Below the pieces are notes generated by a model. It was not told where the DNA came from and searched no databases. It saw only the letters and a program-made list of their open reading frames with translations. Shown here in pieces: positions 54,323 through 62,199 of a stretch of DNA of 64,000 bases (the first letter of the stretch is position 1; every line of letters begins with the position of its first letter). The stretch is from NCBI RefSeq assembly GCF_900116765.1, contig NZ_UETC01000003.1, forward strand, positions 124,001 to 188,000, given 5' to 3'. The DNA comes from Jannaschia seohaensis. Its GTDB lineage: Bacteria > Pseudomonadota > Alphaproteobacteria > Rhodobacterales > Rhodobacteraceae. Position numbers and translations under genes: made by a program.

Positions 54323-55333
54323 ATGCCGAGCGTGATTGGCGTATTTGCGCGCACGATGGCCAAGGCGGCCGGGATGACGTTGAGCGACGACGGGGCTCTG
54401 GTCTCGGACGGCGTCGTGCTGCGCCGGCTGCCGCGTCCGACCGACGGCCGCCTGCCGGATACCGATTATTTCGAGCTGCTCGAATGGCTTCGTCAAAGAT
54501 TCGGCGATGATGTCGTGTTTGCGGAATCCTATGCCAAGCTGATCCGGGTCGATGATATCGGCGTGCTCGGGCTCGCGATCAAGACGGCGCCAACGCTGCG
54601 GGCCTCGCTTCAGCGCGTCGAGCGCTACTGGCAAGTGGTGACCGATACGGCGGTCTACCGTCTCGACGAAAGCGGCGACCCGGCCGTCTTCAGTTTCGAA
54701 GGCCGCACCGAGCATCACCCCGTGCTCGACTTCCGCAACGAAGGCGCCCTGGCCGGGTTCGCGCGCAACATGCGGCGTTTCGTGGAGGGCGAACTCACCC
54801 TCGAATACGTCACCTTCCGCCATCCGTGCCGGAGCGATCCGGAGCGATATGCCGGCCTGTTCGGCTGTCCCGTTCACTTCGAGGCGGAGCGGAACGCCAT
54901 CGCCCTGAAAAGCGCGATGCTGGACCTGCCGAACCGTCTCGGCGATGCGGCGGTGTCTGACTACCTGACGACGCATCTCGAAACGGAGATCGGCACGCTC
55001 CGGGACGATCCGTCGCTGCGGGCGGCGCTTCTCAAGCGCCTGACCCCGGCTCTGAGCAACGGCACACCTCAGGCGGCGGATATCGCCCGCGATATGGGGA
55101 TGAGCGAGCGCACGCTCTATCGCCGCCTGGCCGATGAAGGGCTGACCTTCCGCGACGTTCTGACCGAGGCGCAATCCGCGCTCGCCCAGGATCTTCTGCG
55201 CGACAGGAAGAACTCCATCGCCGAGATCGCCTTCCTCACCGGTTTTTCGGAGCAGAGCACCTTCAGCCGGGCGTTCAAGCGCTGGGTTGGCGAGGCGCCG
55301 GCCCAGTTCCGGCAGCGCTCCCCGAGCCAGTGA
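54323..55333 (+). CDS. AraC family transcriptional regulator (arabinose-binding-domain-like N-terminus)
   Basis: 336 residues from ATG 54323. The N-terminal ~190 residues are of the ArgR/OruR type (PF12625-like): YFELLEWLRQRFGDDVVFAE, LGLAIKTAPTLRASLQRVER, VTFRHPCRSDPERYAGLFGC. The C-terminal AraC HTH pair is AADIARDMGMSERTLYRRLA and IAEIAFLTGFSEQSTFSRAF. It is the only regulator in this cluster, and two flanking promoters carry tandem 21-bp repeats of the kind AraC proteins bind. Confidence 0.92.
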   Translation: MPSVIGVFARTMAKAAGMTLSDDGALVSDGVVLRRLPRPTDGRLPDTDYFELLEWLRQRFGDDVVFAESYAKLIRVDDIGVLGLAIKTAPTLRASLQRVERYWQVVTDTAVYRLDESGDPAVFSFEGRTEHHPVLDFRNEGALAGFARNMRRFVEGELTLEYVTFRHPCRSDPERYAGLFGCPVHFEAERNAIALKSAMLDLPNRLGDAAVSDYLTTHLETEIGTLRDDPSLRAALLKRLTPALSNGTPQAADIARDMGMSERTLYRRLADEGLTFRDVLTEAQSALAQDLLRDRKNSIAEIAFLTGFSEQSTFSRAFKRWVGEAPAQFRQRSPSQ

Positions 55334-55708
55334 CCGCCTAGGCCCGAGCGGCCAGGAGAGAGCGGGCGAGACCGATGACGGTCCCCGCCGAGATCGACCC
55401 GAAAGGCGCCTATCCGAGAGGACGAAGGCAGACATGCCCCCATTCCGCTACAGGCGTTGGAGGGTCGCGAAACCCGAGAAATCCGCGCCAGCCCGACAGT
55501 TCCGCGTCACCTGTGCGCAGGGGCCATCAGACGGGTCCCGGGCCTGGTGAGACGGCCCTCCGGCCTTGGCAGATCCGGCCATGCACTTGGCAGACCCGGT
55601 CAATACCGAGGCCCCGCCCGCCGGGTAACGTGACGTCATCGATCAACAGAGAGACCGGGAGCCCGCGCGACGCTGGCAGGCCCACTCCGCAACCGAAAGT
55701 CGACTGCC
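55334..55708. other. Control region between araC-type gene and the exported-hydrolase group
   Basis: Non-coding, 375 bases. It holds the tandem repeats at 55566-55604 and, at 55631-55638, a TGACGTCA palindrome. No other signals were recognised. Confidence 0.5.
55566..55604 (+). promoter_or_regulatory. Second pair of 21-bp-spaced repeats, candidate AraC-family operator
   Basis: TTGGCAGATCCGGCCATG (55566-55583) and TTGGCAGACCCGGTCAAT (55587-55604) repeat every 21 bases. With the pair at 52417-52454 they define TTGGCAGANCCRGYCAA, same orientation, upstream of plus-strand genes on both sides of the AraC-family regulator gene. Confidence 0.6.
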
Positions 55709-55969
55709 ATGAGAGAGATCAGACCCATCCCCCACTATCCGACCCAAAGGCGCCAGGACCGTCCGTTTTGGGCGACCATGAAATCCCCGATCGTCATCGG
55801 TGAAATGACCTACCTCGTTCTGGTGGCCATCACGGCGGCCCTGATGGTGGGCATCCTCGCCCTGCCGCTGACGCTGCCGACCGGGGCGCTCATTGACGCC
55901 CGTGCGGCGGTCGGCTCCCTGGAGGGCGCCTCGACGCTCGACCTCCGGCCCAGCTCCCGCCTGATCTGA
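55709..55969 (+). CDS. Small single-pass membrane protein, hypothetical
   Basis: 86 residues. One strong hydrophobic helix (TYLVLVAITAALMVGILALP) lies between a basic N-terminus and a short polar tail ending SSRLI. No family recognised. It is the first frame after the AraC-type repeats and precedes the exported hydrolase by 180 bases, so it may be co-regulated. Confidence 0.55.
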   Translation: MREIRPIPHYPTQRRQDRPFWATMKSPIVIGEMTYLVLVAITAALMVGILALPLTLPTGALIDARAAVGSLEGASTLDLRPSSRLI

Positions 55970-56149
55970 CGCCGCGCCCGACGCGCCCCCGACCCGGGCG
56001 CGCACGGCCCACCCAAGCCAAGCGATGCCACCCAGACGCGGCCGCCTTCCGGCCGCGACCGGGAGAGGCGTCGCACGGGCAGGGGCCCCGACCCACCCCG
56101 GCAGACCGCCGCCTGGCGCCTGCCTCAACCCCAGAGAAGGACCTCTGAA

Positions 56150-57004
56150 ATGAATCACGACCACGACCACAGCCCGCATTGCGGATGCGATGTCACCGCC
56201 GAGCAGGTCGATCAGGCGCGCCGCCGCCTGATGAAGGGCGCCGCGGCCGCCGGGGCTGCCGCCGCCGCTGGCGGGGCCGCCGCTGCCGCCACGCCCGAGG
56301 CGCGCGCGCTCTATGCCGATCCCGCCGAGCCCGGACTGCCGCAGGTCGACATGGAGATCGAAGCGGGGCGCACGGCGCTGGTCGTCACCGACCCCCAGAT
56401 CGACTTCCTCTCGGAAGACGGCGTCACTTGGGGCGTCGTCGGCGAGAGCGTGACCGAGCAAGGCACGGTCGACAATATCGAGCGGCTCTTCATCGCGGCG
56501 AAGGCCGCCAGGATGCCGGTCTTCATCTCGCCGCACTACTACTACCCGCACGACCATCGGTGGGAATTCGAGGGAACGCTGGAGCGGACCATGCACGCGA
56601 TCGGCATGTTCGATCGTCCGGGCCCGCTGAACCTCGACGGCTTCGAGGGCTCGGGCGCGGATTGGATGCCGCAATACAAGAAGTATATCGAGGACGGCGA
56701 AACCATCGTCTGCTCGCCCCACAAGGTCTACAGCCCGGCGCAGAACGATCTCAATCTCCAGCTCCGCAAGCGTGGCATCGACAAGGTCATCCTGGCCGGC
56801 ATGTCCGCGAACCTGTGCACGCAGGCGCATCTCTATGACCTGCTGGAGCTGGGCTACGAGGTCGCGGTCGTCCGCGACGCGACCGCCGGCGCGAAGGTTC
56901 CCGAGGGCGATGGCTACCTCGCCGCGCTGATCAATTTCCGCATGGTCGCCAATGGCCTGTGGTGGACGGACGACGCCGTGGAGCGGATCGCCCGCTCGGC
57001 CTGA
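56150..57004 (+). CDS. Tat-exported cysteine hydrolase, isochorismatase family, with His-rich leader
   Basis: 284 residues. The first 13 residues read MNHDHDHSPHCGC, a likely metal-binding patch, followed by a Tat motif (RRRLMKGAAAAGAAAAAGG) and cleavage around residue 50. The catalytic triad of the isochorismatase-like hydrolase fold is visible: Asp in VVTDPQIDFLSEDG, Lys in SPHKVYSPAQNDL, and Cys in GMSANLCTQAHLYD. The periplasmic location is unusual for this mostly cytosolic family. The substrate is unknown (amide or pyruvyl-ether type). Followed 40 bases later by a YHS protein. Confidence 0.9.
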   Translation: MNHDHDHSPHCGCDVTAEQVDQARRRLMKGAAAAGAAAAAGGAAAAATPEARALYADPAEPGLPQVDMEIEAGRTALVVTDPQIDFLSEDGVTWGVVGESVTEQGTVDNIERLFIAAKAARMPVFISPHYYYPHDHRWEFEGTLERTMHAIGMFDRPGPLNLDGFEGSGADWMPQYKKYIEDGETIVCSPHKVYSPAQNDLNLQLRKRGIDKVILAGMSANLCTQAHLYDLLELGYEVAVVRDATAGAKVPEGDGYLAALINFRMVANGLWWTDDAVERIARSA

Positions 57005-57044
57005 GCCGGTGCGTCCCAATCCCTACAAGCCAAGGAAATCCAAA

Positions 57045-57521
57045 ATGAAACTGTCCGTCCTTCTGACCGCCGCCGCGCTGTTGTCTCTCCCCGGCGCGGC
57101 CTTTGCGGCCGATGAATACAACGTCAACAACGGCCTGACGCTGACCGGCCATCCCCTGGGGATGCATGGCGTCGATCCTGTCACGATGTTCCGCGCCGAC
57201 GCCCCGTCGGTCGGCGACGCGGCGCATACCGCGACCTATGACGGCGTCGACTACTACTTCTCCACGGCCGAAACCAAGGCACTGTTCGAATCCGAGCCGG
57301 AGGCGTTCCTGCCGCAATTCGGCGGGTTCTGCGCCTTCGGTGTCTTCGTCGGCAAGAAGCTCGACGGCGACGTGCGCTATGCCGACATCGTCGACGGGAA
57401 GCTCTATCTCTTTGTGAACGCGGCGATCTTCGAGAAGTATCTGGAGGACAAGGCCGCCGTGATCGCCGGAGCCGCCGAGAAATGGCCGGGCATCGCCTCC
57501 ACGGCTGCGACCGACCTCTGA
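57045..57521 (+). CDS. Exported YHS-domain protein
   Basis: 158 residues from ATG 57045, chosen for the signal peptide MKLSVLLTAAALLSLPGAAF with cleavage after AFA. The mature part has HGVDPVTMFRADAP and a YHS-like core with VDYYFSTAETKALFESEPE and FGGFCAFGVFVGKKL, including a single Cys. YHS domains often bind metals or accompany metal-handling or oxidative systems. Transcribed with the exported hydrolase; ends before a strong terminator. Confidence 0.88.
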   Translation: MKLSVLLTAAALLSLPGAAFAADEYNVNNGLTLTGHPLGMHGVDPVTMFRADAPSVGDAAHTATYDGVDYYFSTAETKALFESEPEAFLPQFGGFCAFGVFVGKKLDGDVRYADIVDGKLYLFVNAAIFEKYLEDKAAVIAGAAEKWPGIASTAATDL

Positions 57522-57536
57522 CGGTCCAGGTGAACG

Positions 57537-57572
57537 GGCGGGGTCCGGGTGTGTCCGGACCCCGCCATTTTT
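57537..57572 (+). terminator. Rho-independent terminator after the YHS gene
   Basis: A perfect 12-bp stem (GGCGGGGTCCGG / CCGGACCCCGCC) with loop GTGTGT is followed by ATTTTTC, starting 16 bases after the stop. It ends the exported-hydrolase/YHS unit. Confidence 0.9.
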
Positions 57573-57701
57573 CATGCCCTGGGCTATCCTATCCCGCCGT
57601 CGAGGGGCATCCGCAATCGGATCGCCCATGACCGGCGCCCGGCGGGCAGGCGGTCTTTCCCCAAAAGGGCATTCTCGCGCGGATCGGCGCGTCGGGACGG
57701 C

Positions 57702-58034
57702 TCAGTTCTGCCGGACCTGCGGCGCCGCCTCGGTCCCGGCGGGCGCGCGGGCGGTGCGGCGGTCGTCGTCATATTCCATTTCGACGACCTGAAGCGTCGC
57801 GGGATCCAGTTTCACCTCGATCTTCCGGCCATCGCCGTCGCGCCCTTCCATCTCGTAACAGCCATCTTCGATCTCGAGCTCGCTCACCGTCCAGCCCTTC
57901 TCTTGGGCCAGGGCGACCGCCGCATCGAGCGGCTGCCATTGGTCGCGGGCCGAGATACAGGCGTCGTCATCGGCCAGGGCGGCTCCGGTGGGCAGGAGGG
58001 CGATCACGGCGAAGGCGGTCAGGGTCTTGGTCAT
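57702..58034 (-). CDS. Exported PepSY-domain protein
   Basis: 110 residues. The leader MTKTLTAFAVIALLPTGAALA is a signal peptide. The rest is one PepSY domain: AVALAQEKGWTVSELEIEDG, CYEMEGRDGDGRKIEVKLDP, LQVVEMEYDDD. Single-PepSY periplasmic proteins are often targets of an OmpR-type two-component system. It lies downstream of the cytochrome b gene, after its terminator, with its own CTGA-N7-CTGA boxes, so it is a separate unit. Confidence 0.9.
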   Translation of the reverse strand: MTKTLTAFAVIALLPTGAALADDDACISARDQWQPLDAAVALAQEKGWTVSELEIEDGCYEMEGRDGDGRKIEVKLDPATLQVVEMEYDDDRRTARAPAGTEAAPQVRQN

Positions 58035-58055
58035 GGCAGGGTCTCCTTTCGTCTG

Positions 58056-58128
58056 CTGACGCCAATCTGGCGACCCGACCTGAGCGCTTCCTGACGTGTC
58101 GGCGATTTCCGCTTCAGCTTGCCGTCAG
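58056..58128. promoter_or_regulatory. CTGA-N7-CTGA boxes upstream of the PepSY gene
   Basis: Three repeats with 11-base period: CTGACGCCAATCTGG (58056-58070, last base variant), CTGAGCGCTTCCTGA (58080-58094) and, inverted, TCAGCTTGCCGTCAG (58114-58128). OmpR-family regulators bind tandem half-sites spaced 10-11 bases; the same boxes lie upstream of the regulator gene at 59245-59294. Confidence 0.6.
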
Positions 58129-58147
58129 CAAGATCGGGGGCGGGCAT

Positions 58148-58176
58148 AAAAAGGCCCCGCCAGTCGGGGCGGGGCC
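58148..58176 (-). terminator. Rho-independent terminator after the cytochrome b gene
   Basis: On the minus strand a 9-bp stem (GGCCCCGCC / GGCGGGGCC) with a six-base loop is followed by TTTTTATG. It lies 45 bases after the cytochrome b stop and separates it from the PepSY gene downstream. Confidence 0.85.
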
Positions 58177-58220
58177 AGGAAGGGCCGCGAGAGGACGGTC
58201 GGCCCAGGGGAGAGAAGCGT

Positions 58221-58874
58221 TCAGGCGATGTCGCCGGGCTCCGGTCGGCGCTTGTCGCCGGTGACCATCGCGCGGGCGAGGTTCTCGTGATGACGGAGAG
58301 AGGCCAGACCGACCCCGGCCACATGTAGCGCCGCGAGCAACAGCACCAGATTGGCAAGCGTCTCGTGGATCTCTTTCAGCGGACCTTCGACCTCGCCCCG
58401 CTCGCCATATTCATGCCGGTCGTCGTCGGCCCAGGCGGGCGCCACGAGGGCGGGCAGCATCGCCACGCGGGCCTCGTCCTCCATCAGCCAGCCGGTGAAG
58501 GCCGTGCCCGAGAGCGTGACCAGCAGCGCCACGATCATCGCCGCCCCCGCCGGGTTGTGGCCGAGATAGCGCCGCTCGCGCCCACGGGTTATGTCCCCGA
58601 GATAGGCCAACGTCTCGCGGGGCCCCTTCAGAAACTGACCGAAGCGCGCATAGCGGCTGCCGACTAGGCCCCAGATCGGGCGGAGGGCGAGCAGACCGGC
58701 GACGGCATAGCCGGCGAACTCGTGGACGGGTTGGATCTCGTCCGCAGTCAGCCAGGCGGTCGCGACGGCCGCGACCAGCCCCCAGTGAAACACGCGGATC
58801 AGCGGATCCCAGACACGGACGGTGCCCGCGGCGGCGGCGTCGGTCCGGGCGTCCGGTGCGGTTGCGTCAGTCAT
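58221..58874 (-). CDS. Cytochrome b561/b6-type membrane protein
   Basis: 217 residues from ATG 58874. Four helices: LIRVFHWGLVAAVATAWLTA with the first haem-ligand His, VHEFAGYAVAGLLALRPIWG with the second, then helices around ILSGTAFTGWLME-type sequence and EIHETLANLVLLLAALHVAG with two further His. It is a Ni/Fe-hydrogenase or COG3658-type cytochrome b that moves electrons from quinol or to a periplasmic partner. Its start overlaps the PepSY gene stop by eight bases. PepSY plus cytochrome b is a common redox pair. Confidence 0.9.
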   Translation of the reverse strand: MTDATAPDARTDAAAAGTVRVWDPLIRVFHWGLVAAVATAWLTADEIQPVHEFAGYAVAGLLALRPIWGLVGSRYARFGQFLKGPRETLAYLGDITRGRERRYLGHNPAGAAMIVALLVTLSGTAFTGWLMEDEARVAMLPALVAPAWADDDRHEYGERGEVEGPLKEIHETLANLVLLLAALHVAGVGLASLRHHENLARAMVTGDKRRPEPGDIA

Positions 58875-59193
58875 CGTCGCCCCCGTCGCGATCCTCGTCG
58901 TCCCAATCGTCGTCATCCTCCTCGTCGTCCTCGTATTCCAACTCGATCACCTGGAGCGTGGCGGGGTGGAGCGTGACCTCGATCGGGCGCCCGTCGGCAT
59001 CCCGGCCGTCGATCTCGTAGCAGCCGTCGTCGATCTTGATCCGGCGGACCGACCAGCCGTTCTGCTCGGCCAGGTCGGCGACGGATGCGAGTGGCTGCCA
59101 ATCGGCCATCGGCACGAGGCAGTCCTCGTCCGCAAGCGCGACGCCGGCCGGGAAAACCGCGAGAAAGCCGAGAATGGTCGATATCTTCTTCAT
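58867..59193 (-). CDS. Exported PepSY-domain protein with Asp/Glu-rich tail
   Basis: 108 residues. A signal peptide (MKKISTILGFLAVFPAGVALA) precedes a PepSY domain much like the 57702 protein (VADLAEQNGWSVRRIKIDDG, CYEIDGRDADGRPIEVTLHP), then an extreme acidic tail from about residue 85 with 15 or so Asp/Glu. It is the first gene of the PepSY-cytochrome b unit and diverges from the OmpR-type system. Confidence 0.9.
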   Translation of the reverse strand: MKKISTILGFLAVFPAGVALADEDCLVPMADWQPLASVADLAEQNGWSVRRIKIDDGCYEIDGRDADGRPIEVTLHPATLQVIELEYEDDEEDDDDWDDEDRDGGDDD

Positions 59194-59244
59194 GGGCCAA
59201 ACTCCTCGTCGCAGCCATCTTTGAGGGTTTCATGCCCTGCCAAG

Positions 59245-59294
59245 CTGACGCCAAGCTGAAGGGGGCGGGACCAATCGCTTCAGCTTGCCGTCAG
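59245..59294. promoter_or_regulatory. Inverted CTGA-N7-CTGA boxes between pepSY and the response regulator gene
   Basis: CTGACGCCAAGCTGA (59245-59259) and TCAGCTTGCCGTCAG (59280-59294) form an inverted repeat with a single mismatch over 17 bases when flanks are included; each arm is itself a tandem pair of CTGA spaced 11. The site lies in the divergent 144-base gap, 44 bases before the regulator ATG. Confidence 0.65.
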
Positions 59295-59337
59295 ACGGAA
59301 GACGCATAGGGATGATCGGACGAGGACGGGGACGAGG

Positions 59338-59997
59338 ATGCGGATCCTGCTGATCGAGGACGACACGGTTCTGGGGGCCGCGGTGCGCGACCAGATCGTG
59401 GCCGATGGCCAGTCGGTGGATTGGGTGACGCGGCTCGATGCGGCCGAGGATGCCGCGCGCGCCGCCTCCTACGATCTGATCCTGCTGGACCTGATGCTGC
59501 CCGACGGGCGTGGCATCGGCTTTCTCAAGCGCCTGCGCCAGCAGGGCGACGTGACGCCGGTCATCATCCTGACCGCGCTCGACCAGGTCTCCGACCGGAT
59601 CGAGGGGCTGAACGCCGGGGCCGACGACTATCTCGTGAAGCCCTTCGACCTTGCTGAACTGTCGGCGCGGATCGGCTCCGTGGCCCGCCGCTATAGCGGC
59701 AACCCCAACCCCATCGTCACCCATGGGCCGCTCCAGATCGACCTCGCCGCGCACAGCATCCACCGCGACGGCAAGCCGGTGCAGCTGACCGCCCGCGAAT
59801 GGGCGCTGTTCGAGGCCTTTTTGGCCCGGCCCGGGCAGCTGCTGCCGAAAGCGCAGCTGGAGGAAAAGCTCTATGCCTTCGATGCCGAGGTGGAGAGCAA
59901 CACCATCGAGGTCCATATCAGCCGTCTGCGCAAGAAGCTTGGAGCGGCGGTGATCCAGACGGAGCGCGGTCTGGGCTATCGGCTGGGCCGGCCATGA
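59338..59997 (+). CDS. OmpR-family response regulator
   Basis: 219 residues. Receiver: ILLIEDDTVLGAAVRDQ, phospho-Asp in LILLDLMLPDGRG, Lys in DDYLVKPFDLAEL. DNA-binding winged helix: VQLTAREWALFEAFLARPGQ and VESNTIEVHISRLRKKLGAA. It resembles QseB/PmrA-type regulators. Overlaps the kinase gene by ATGA. Probably binds the CTGA boxes in its own promoter and near the pepSY gene. Confidence 0.93.
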   Translation: MRILLIEDDTVLGAAVRDQIVADGQSVDWVTRLDAAEDAARAASYDLILLDLMLPDGRGIGFLKRLRQQGDVTPVIILTALDQVSDRIEGLNAGADDYLVKPFDLAELSARIGSVARRYSGNPNPIVTHGPLQIDLAAHSIHRDGKPVQLTAREWALFEAFLARPGQLLPKAQLEEKLYAFDAEVESNTIEVHISRLRKKLGAAVIQTERGLGYRLGRP

Positions 59998-61370
59998 GGC
60001 TGCCGCGCAGCCTCCAGGTGCGGCTCGCCCTGTCGGTCGGGCTGGTGCTGACGGCGCTCTGGCTGCTGTCCGCGACGATCACCGCCCTAACCCTGCGCGC
60101 GGAAATGGACGAGGTTTTCGACAGCGCCCTCCGCGAAACGGCCGAGCGTCTCCTGCCGCTGGCCGTCACCGACATCGTCGGACGGGAAACCGAGGGGCTA
60201 ACGCAACGGCTCGCGCCGATCCGGGAGCATGACGAATTCTTCACCTATCTCGTCCGCGATGCCGAGGGCCGCATCCTGCTTCAATCCCACGCGGCCGACC
60301 CGGAGGTCTTTCCGCCCTGGGACGGGCCGGGATTCCGCCAGACGGCGACCCATCGGCTCTATGGCGATGCCGCGCTCCAGGGCACGATTCGCATTACCGT
60401 GGCCGAGCCCTTGGCCCATCGCCTTTCGGTCGCGCGGGAGATCCAGATGGGGCTTGGGCTGCCCTTGCTGATCGTGCTGCCGGTTGCGCTGGTGGCGATC
60501 GTGCTGGCCGTCCGTCTCAGCTTCGAGTCCCTCCGCCGATTCCGCACGCGGCTGGACGCGCGGGGCGCACGCGATCTCTCGGAGGTGCCCGCCGAGGATC
60601 TGCCGACCGAGATCGCTCCGCTGGCGGGGACGTTGAACAGCCTTCTGGCCCGGCTGCGCGCCGCCTTCGAGGCCGAGCGCAGCTTCGCCGCGAATGCCGC
60701 GCATGAATTGCGTACGCCTCTGGCGGGAGCCATCGCCCAGGCGCAGCGGCTCCGGTCGGAGACGGCCGACCCCGCCGCCGAAGCGCGCGCCGCCGAGATC
60801 GAAGCGACGCTCAAGCGCCTGACCCGGCTCTCGGAGGGCCTCATGCAGCTTGCCCGGGCCGAAGGCGGGCGGCTGCGCGCGGACCGGAGCGCGGATCTGA
60901 GGGCCGTTGCCAGTCTCGTGGTGGAGGATTGCGCCCTTGCGCGGGCGCCAGGGCGCATCGCGCTCAGCCAGCCCGACGCGCCCGTGATGTCGGATATCGA
61001 TCCTGACGCCTTCGCGATCCTCTGCCGGAACCTGGTGGAGAACGCCCTCCGTCACGGGGCGGAGACGGCGCCTGTCGAGGTCACGCTGACCGCCGAAGGG
61101 GAACTCGTTGTCGCGAACGACGGCCACGTCCTGCCGCGCGAGGCGCTCGACCGCCTGACGTCCCGGTTCGAACGGGGCGACGCGCGCGGCGACGGAAGCG
61201 GCCTCGGGCTCGCCATCGTCGCCGCCATCGCGGACCGGATCGGGCGCTCGCTGACCCTTGTCTCGCCGCGGCCCGGACGCGCCTCCGGCGTCCAGGCTTC
61301 CGTCCGATTGCCGACAGATAGCTTGGACAGCGACGGCACGCGCGACGGGGGCGTTGCCGGCACTCGCTGA
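59994..61370 (+). CDS. Sensor histidine kinase of the OmpR-type pair
   Basis: 458 residues. Helices near 10-35 and 150-175 flank a periplasmic sensor of ~120 residues. The cytoplasmic part has the H-box FAANAAHELRTPLAGAIAQA, N-box LCRNLVENALRHGAETAP and G-box GDGSGLGLAIVAAIADRIG. It is the QseC/PmrB-like kind. It starts inside the regulator stop, so the two are coupled. The signal could be redox or cation status given the PepSY/cytochrome targets; this is inference. Confidence 0.93.
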   Translation: MRLPRSLQVRLALSVGLVLTALWLLSATITALTLRAEMDEVFDSALRETAERLLPLAVTDIVGRETEGLTQRLAPIREHDEFFTYLVRDAEGRILLQSHAADPEVFPPWDGPGFRQTATHRLYGDAALQGTIRITVAEPLAHRLSVAREIQMGLGLPLLIVLPVALVAIVLAVRLSFESLRRFRTRLDARGARDLSEVPAEDLPTEIAPLAGTLNSLLARLRAAFEAERSFAANAAHELRTPLAGAIAQAQRLRSETADPAAEARAAEIEATLKRLTRLSEGLMQLARAEGGRLRADRSADLRAVASLVVEDCALARAPGRIALSQPDAPVMSDIDPDAFAILCRNLVENALRHGAETAPVEVTLTAEGELVVANDGHVLPREALDRLTSRFERGDARGDGSGLGLAIVAAIADRIGRSLTLVSPRPGRASGVQASVRLPTDSLDSDGTRDGGVAGTR

Positions 61371-61479
61371 TCCGTCAGCCGGCCGGGACCGGCGGTCTCA
61401 CGAATGCGCCGCACAGGCGATACCATTCAAATTTCAGACTTTCCGTGCGATACTTCCCCCATCAAAGGAGGAGAAGACC

Positions 61480-61761
61480 ATGGATCGCGACGCATATATC
61501 GATACGATGAAGGCGAAATTGGACGAGTGGAACGCCCAGATCCACAAGCTGGAAGCCAAGGCGAAAGCCGCCGAGGCCGAGAACCGGGAGACCTATGAAA
61601 AGCACTTGGCCGAAATGCGGAAGCAGCGCGAGGAGGCGCTGGCCCGCATGAAGGAAGCGCAGGCCGCCAGCGATGCCGCATGGGACGACATGCGCAAGGG
61701 CATGGAGCGGGCCTGGGAAGATATCTCCAGCTCCTTCCAGAAGGCCTGGAGCCGCTTTTGA
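61480..61761 (+). CDS. Small coiled-coil protein
   Basis: 93 residues from ATG 61480, which follows AAAGGAGGAGAAGACC, an excellent ribosome site. The protein is charged and helical almost throughout: KLDEWNAQIHKLEAKAKAAE, then repeated Lys/Glu/Met/Arg heptads to WEDISSSFQKAWSRF. No signal peptide. Small coiled-coil proteins of this type occur next to sensor kinase and metal ATPase genes, but no function is known. Confidence 0.8.
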   Translation: MDRDAYIDTMKAKLDEWNAQIHKLEAKAKAAEAENRETYEKHLAEMRKQREEALARMKEAQAASDAAWDDMRKGMERAWEDISSSFQKAWSRF

Positions 61762-62199
61762 CGGGCTGATCGGGGCCTCGGCGCTCCGAAGCTGAGCGCA
61801 GCCGCGAGGGGCGATCGACCCGGTCGGGCGTGCCCCTTGGGCAAGATGCGCGTGGCCGCGGGCGGCGTGCTCGGGGCTGAGGTGGAGACGGAACGGCCCT
61901 TGCCGCTGACGGGACCGGTCTCGGCGAGACGGCTACCGCTGCGCGGGGAGCCGGGGCTATGGGGCCGCCAGAGCGCGGCGAAGGGTCGGGACAGGGCGCG
62001 ACGTTGACAGCGAGCCGCATCTAGGCCCCTGCCCATGCGCCGGCGGTTCATTCCGAAGGTCCCGGCTGACCGGAGCGCGCGGCGGCAGAAGCAGGCTCGA
62101 CGCTCCGGTCCCGCTGCGCAATGATGCGGGCCAGGCGAAGGGCTTGGAGACGGTCGACTCTTTTCCAACGAGCCCGTTTCGATCGCCTGGGCCGAGGGG
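61762..62199. other. Gene-free stretch before the P-type ATPase gene
   Basis: 438 bases with only shadow frames. It must contain the promoter of the ATPase gene near its right end. No metal-regulator palindrome was recognised. Confidence 0.45.
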
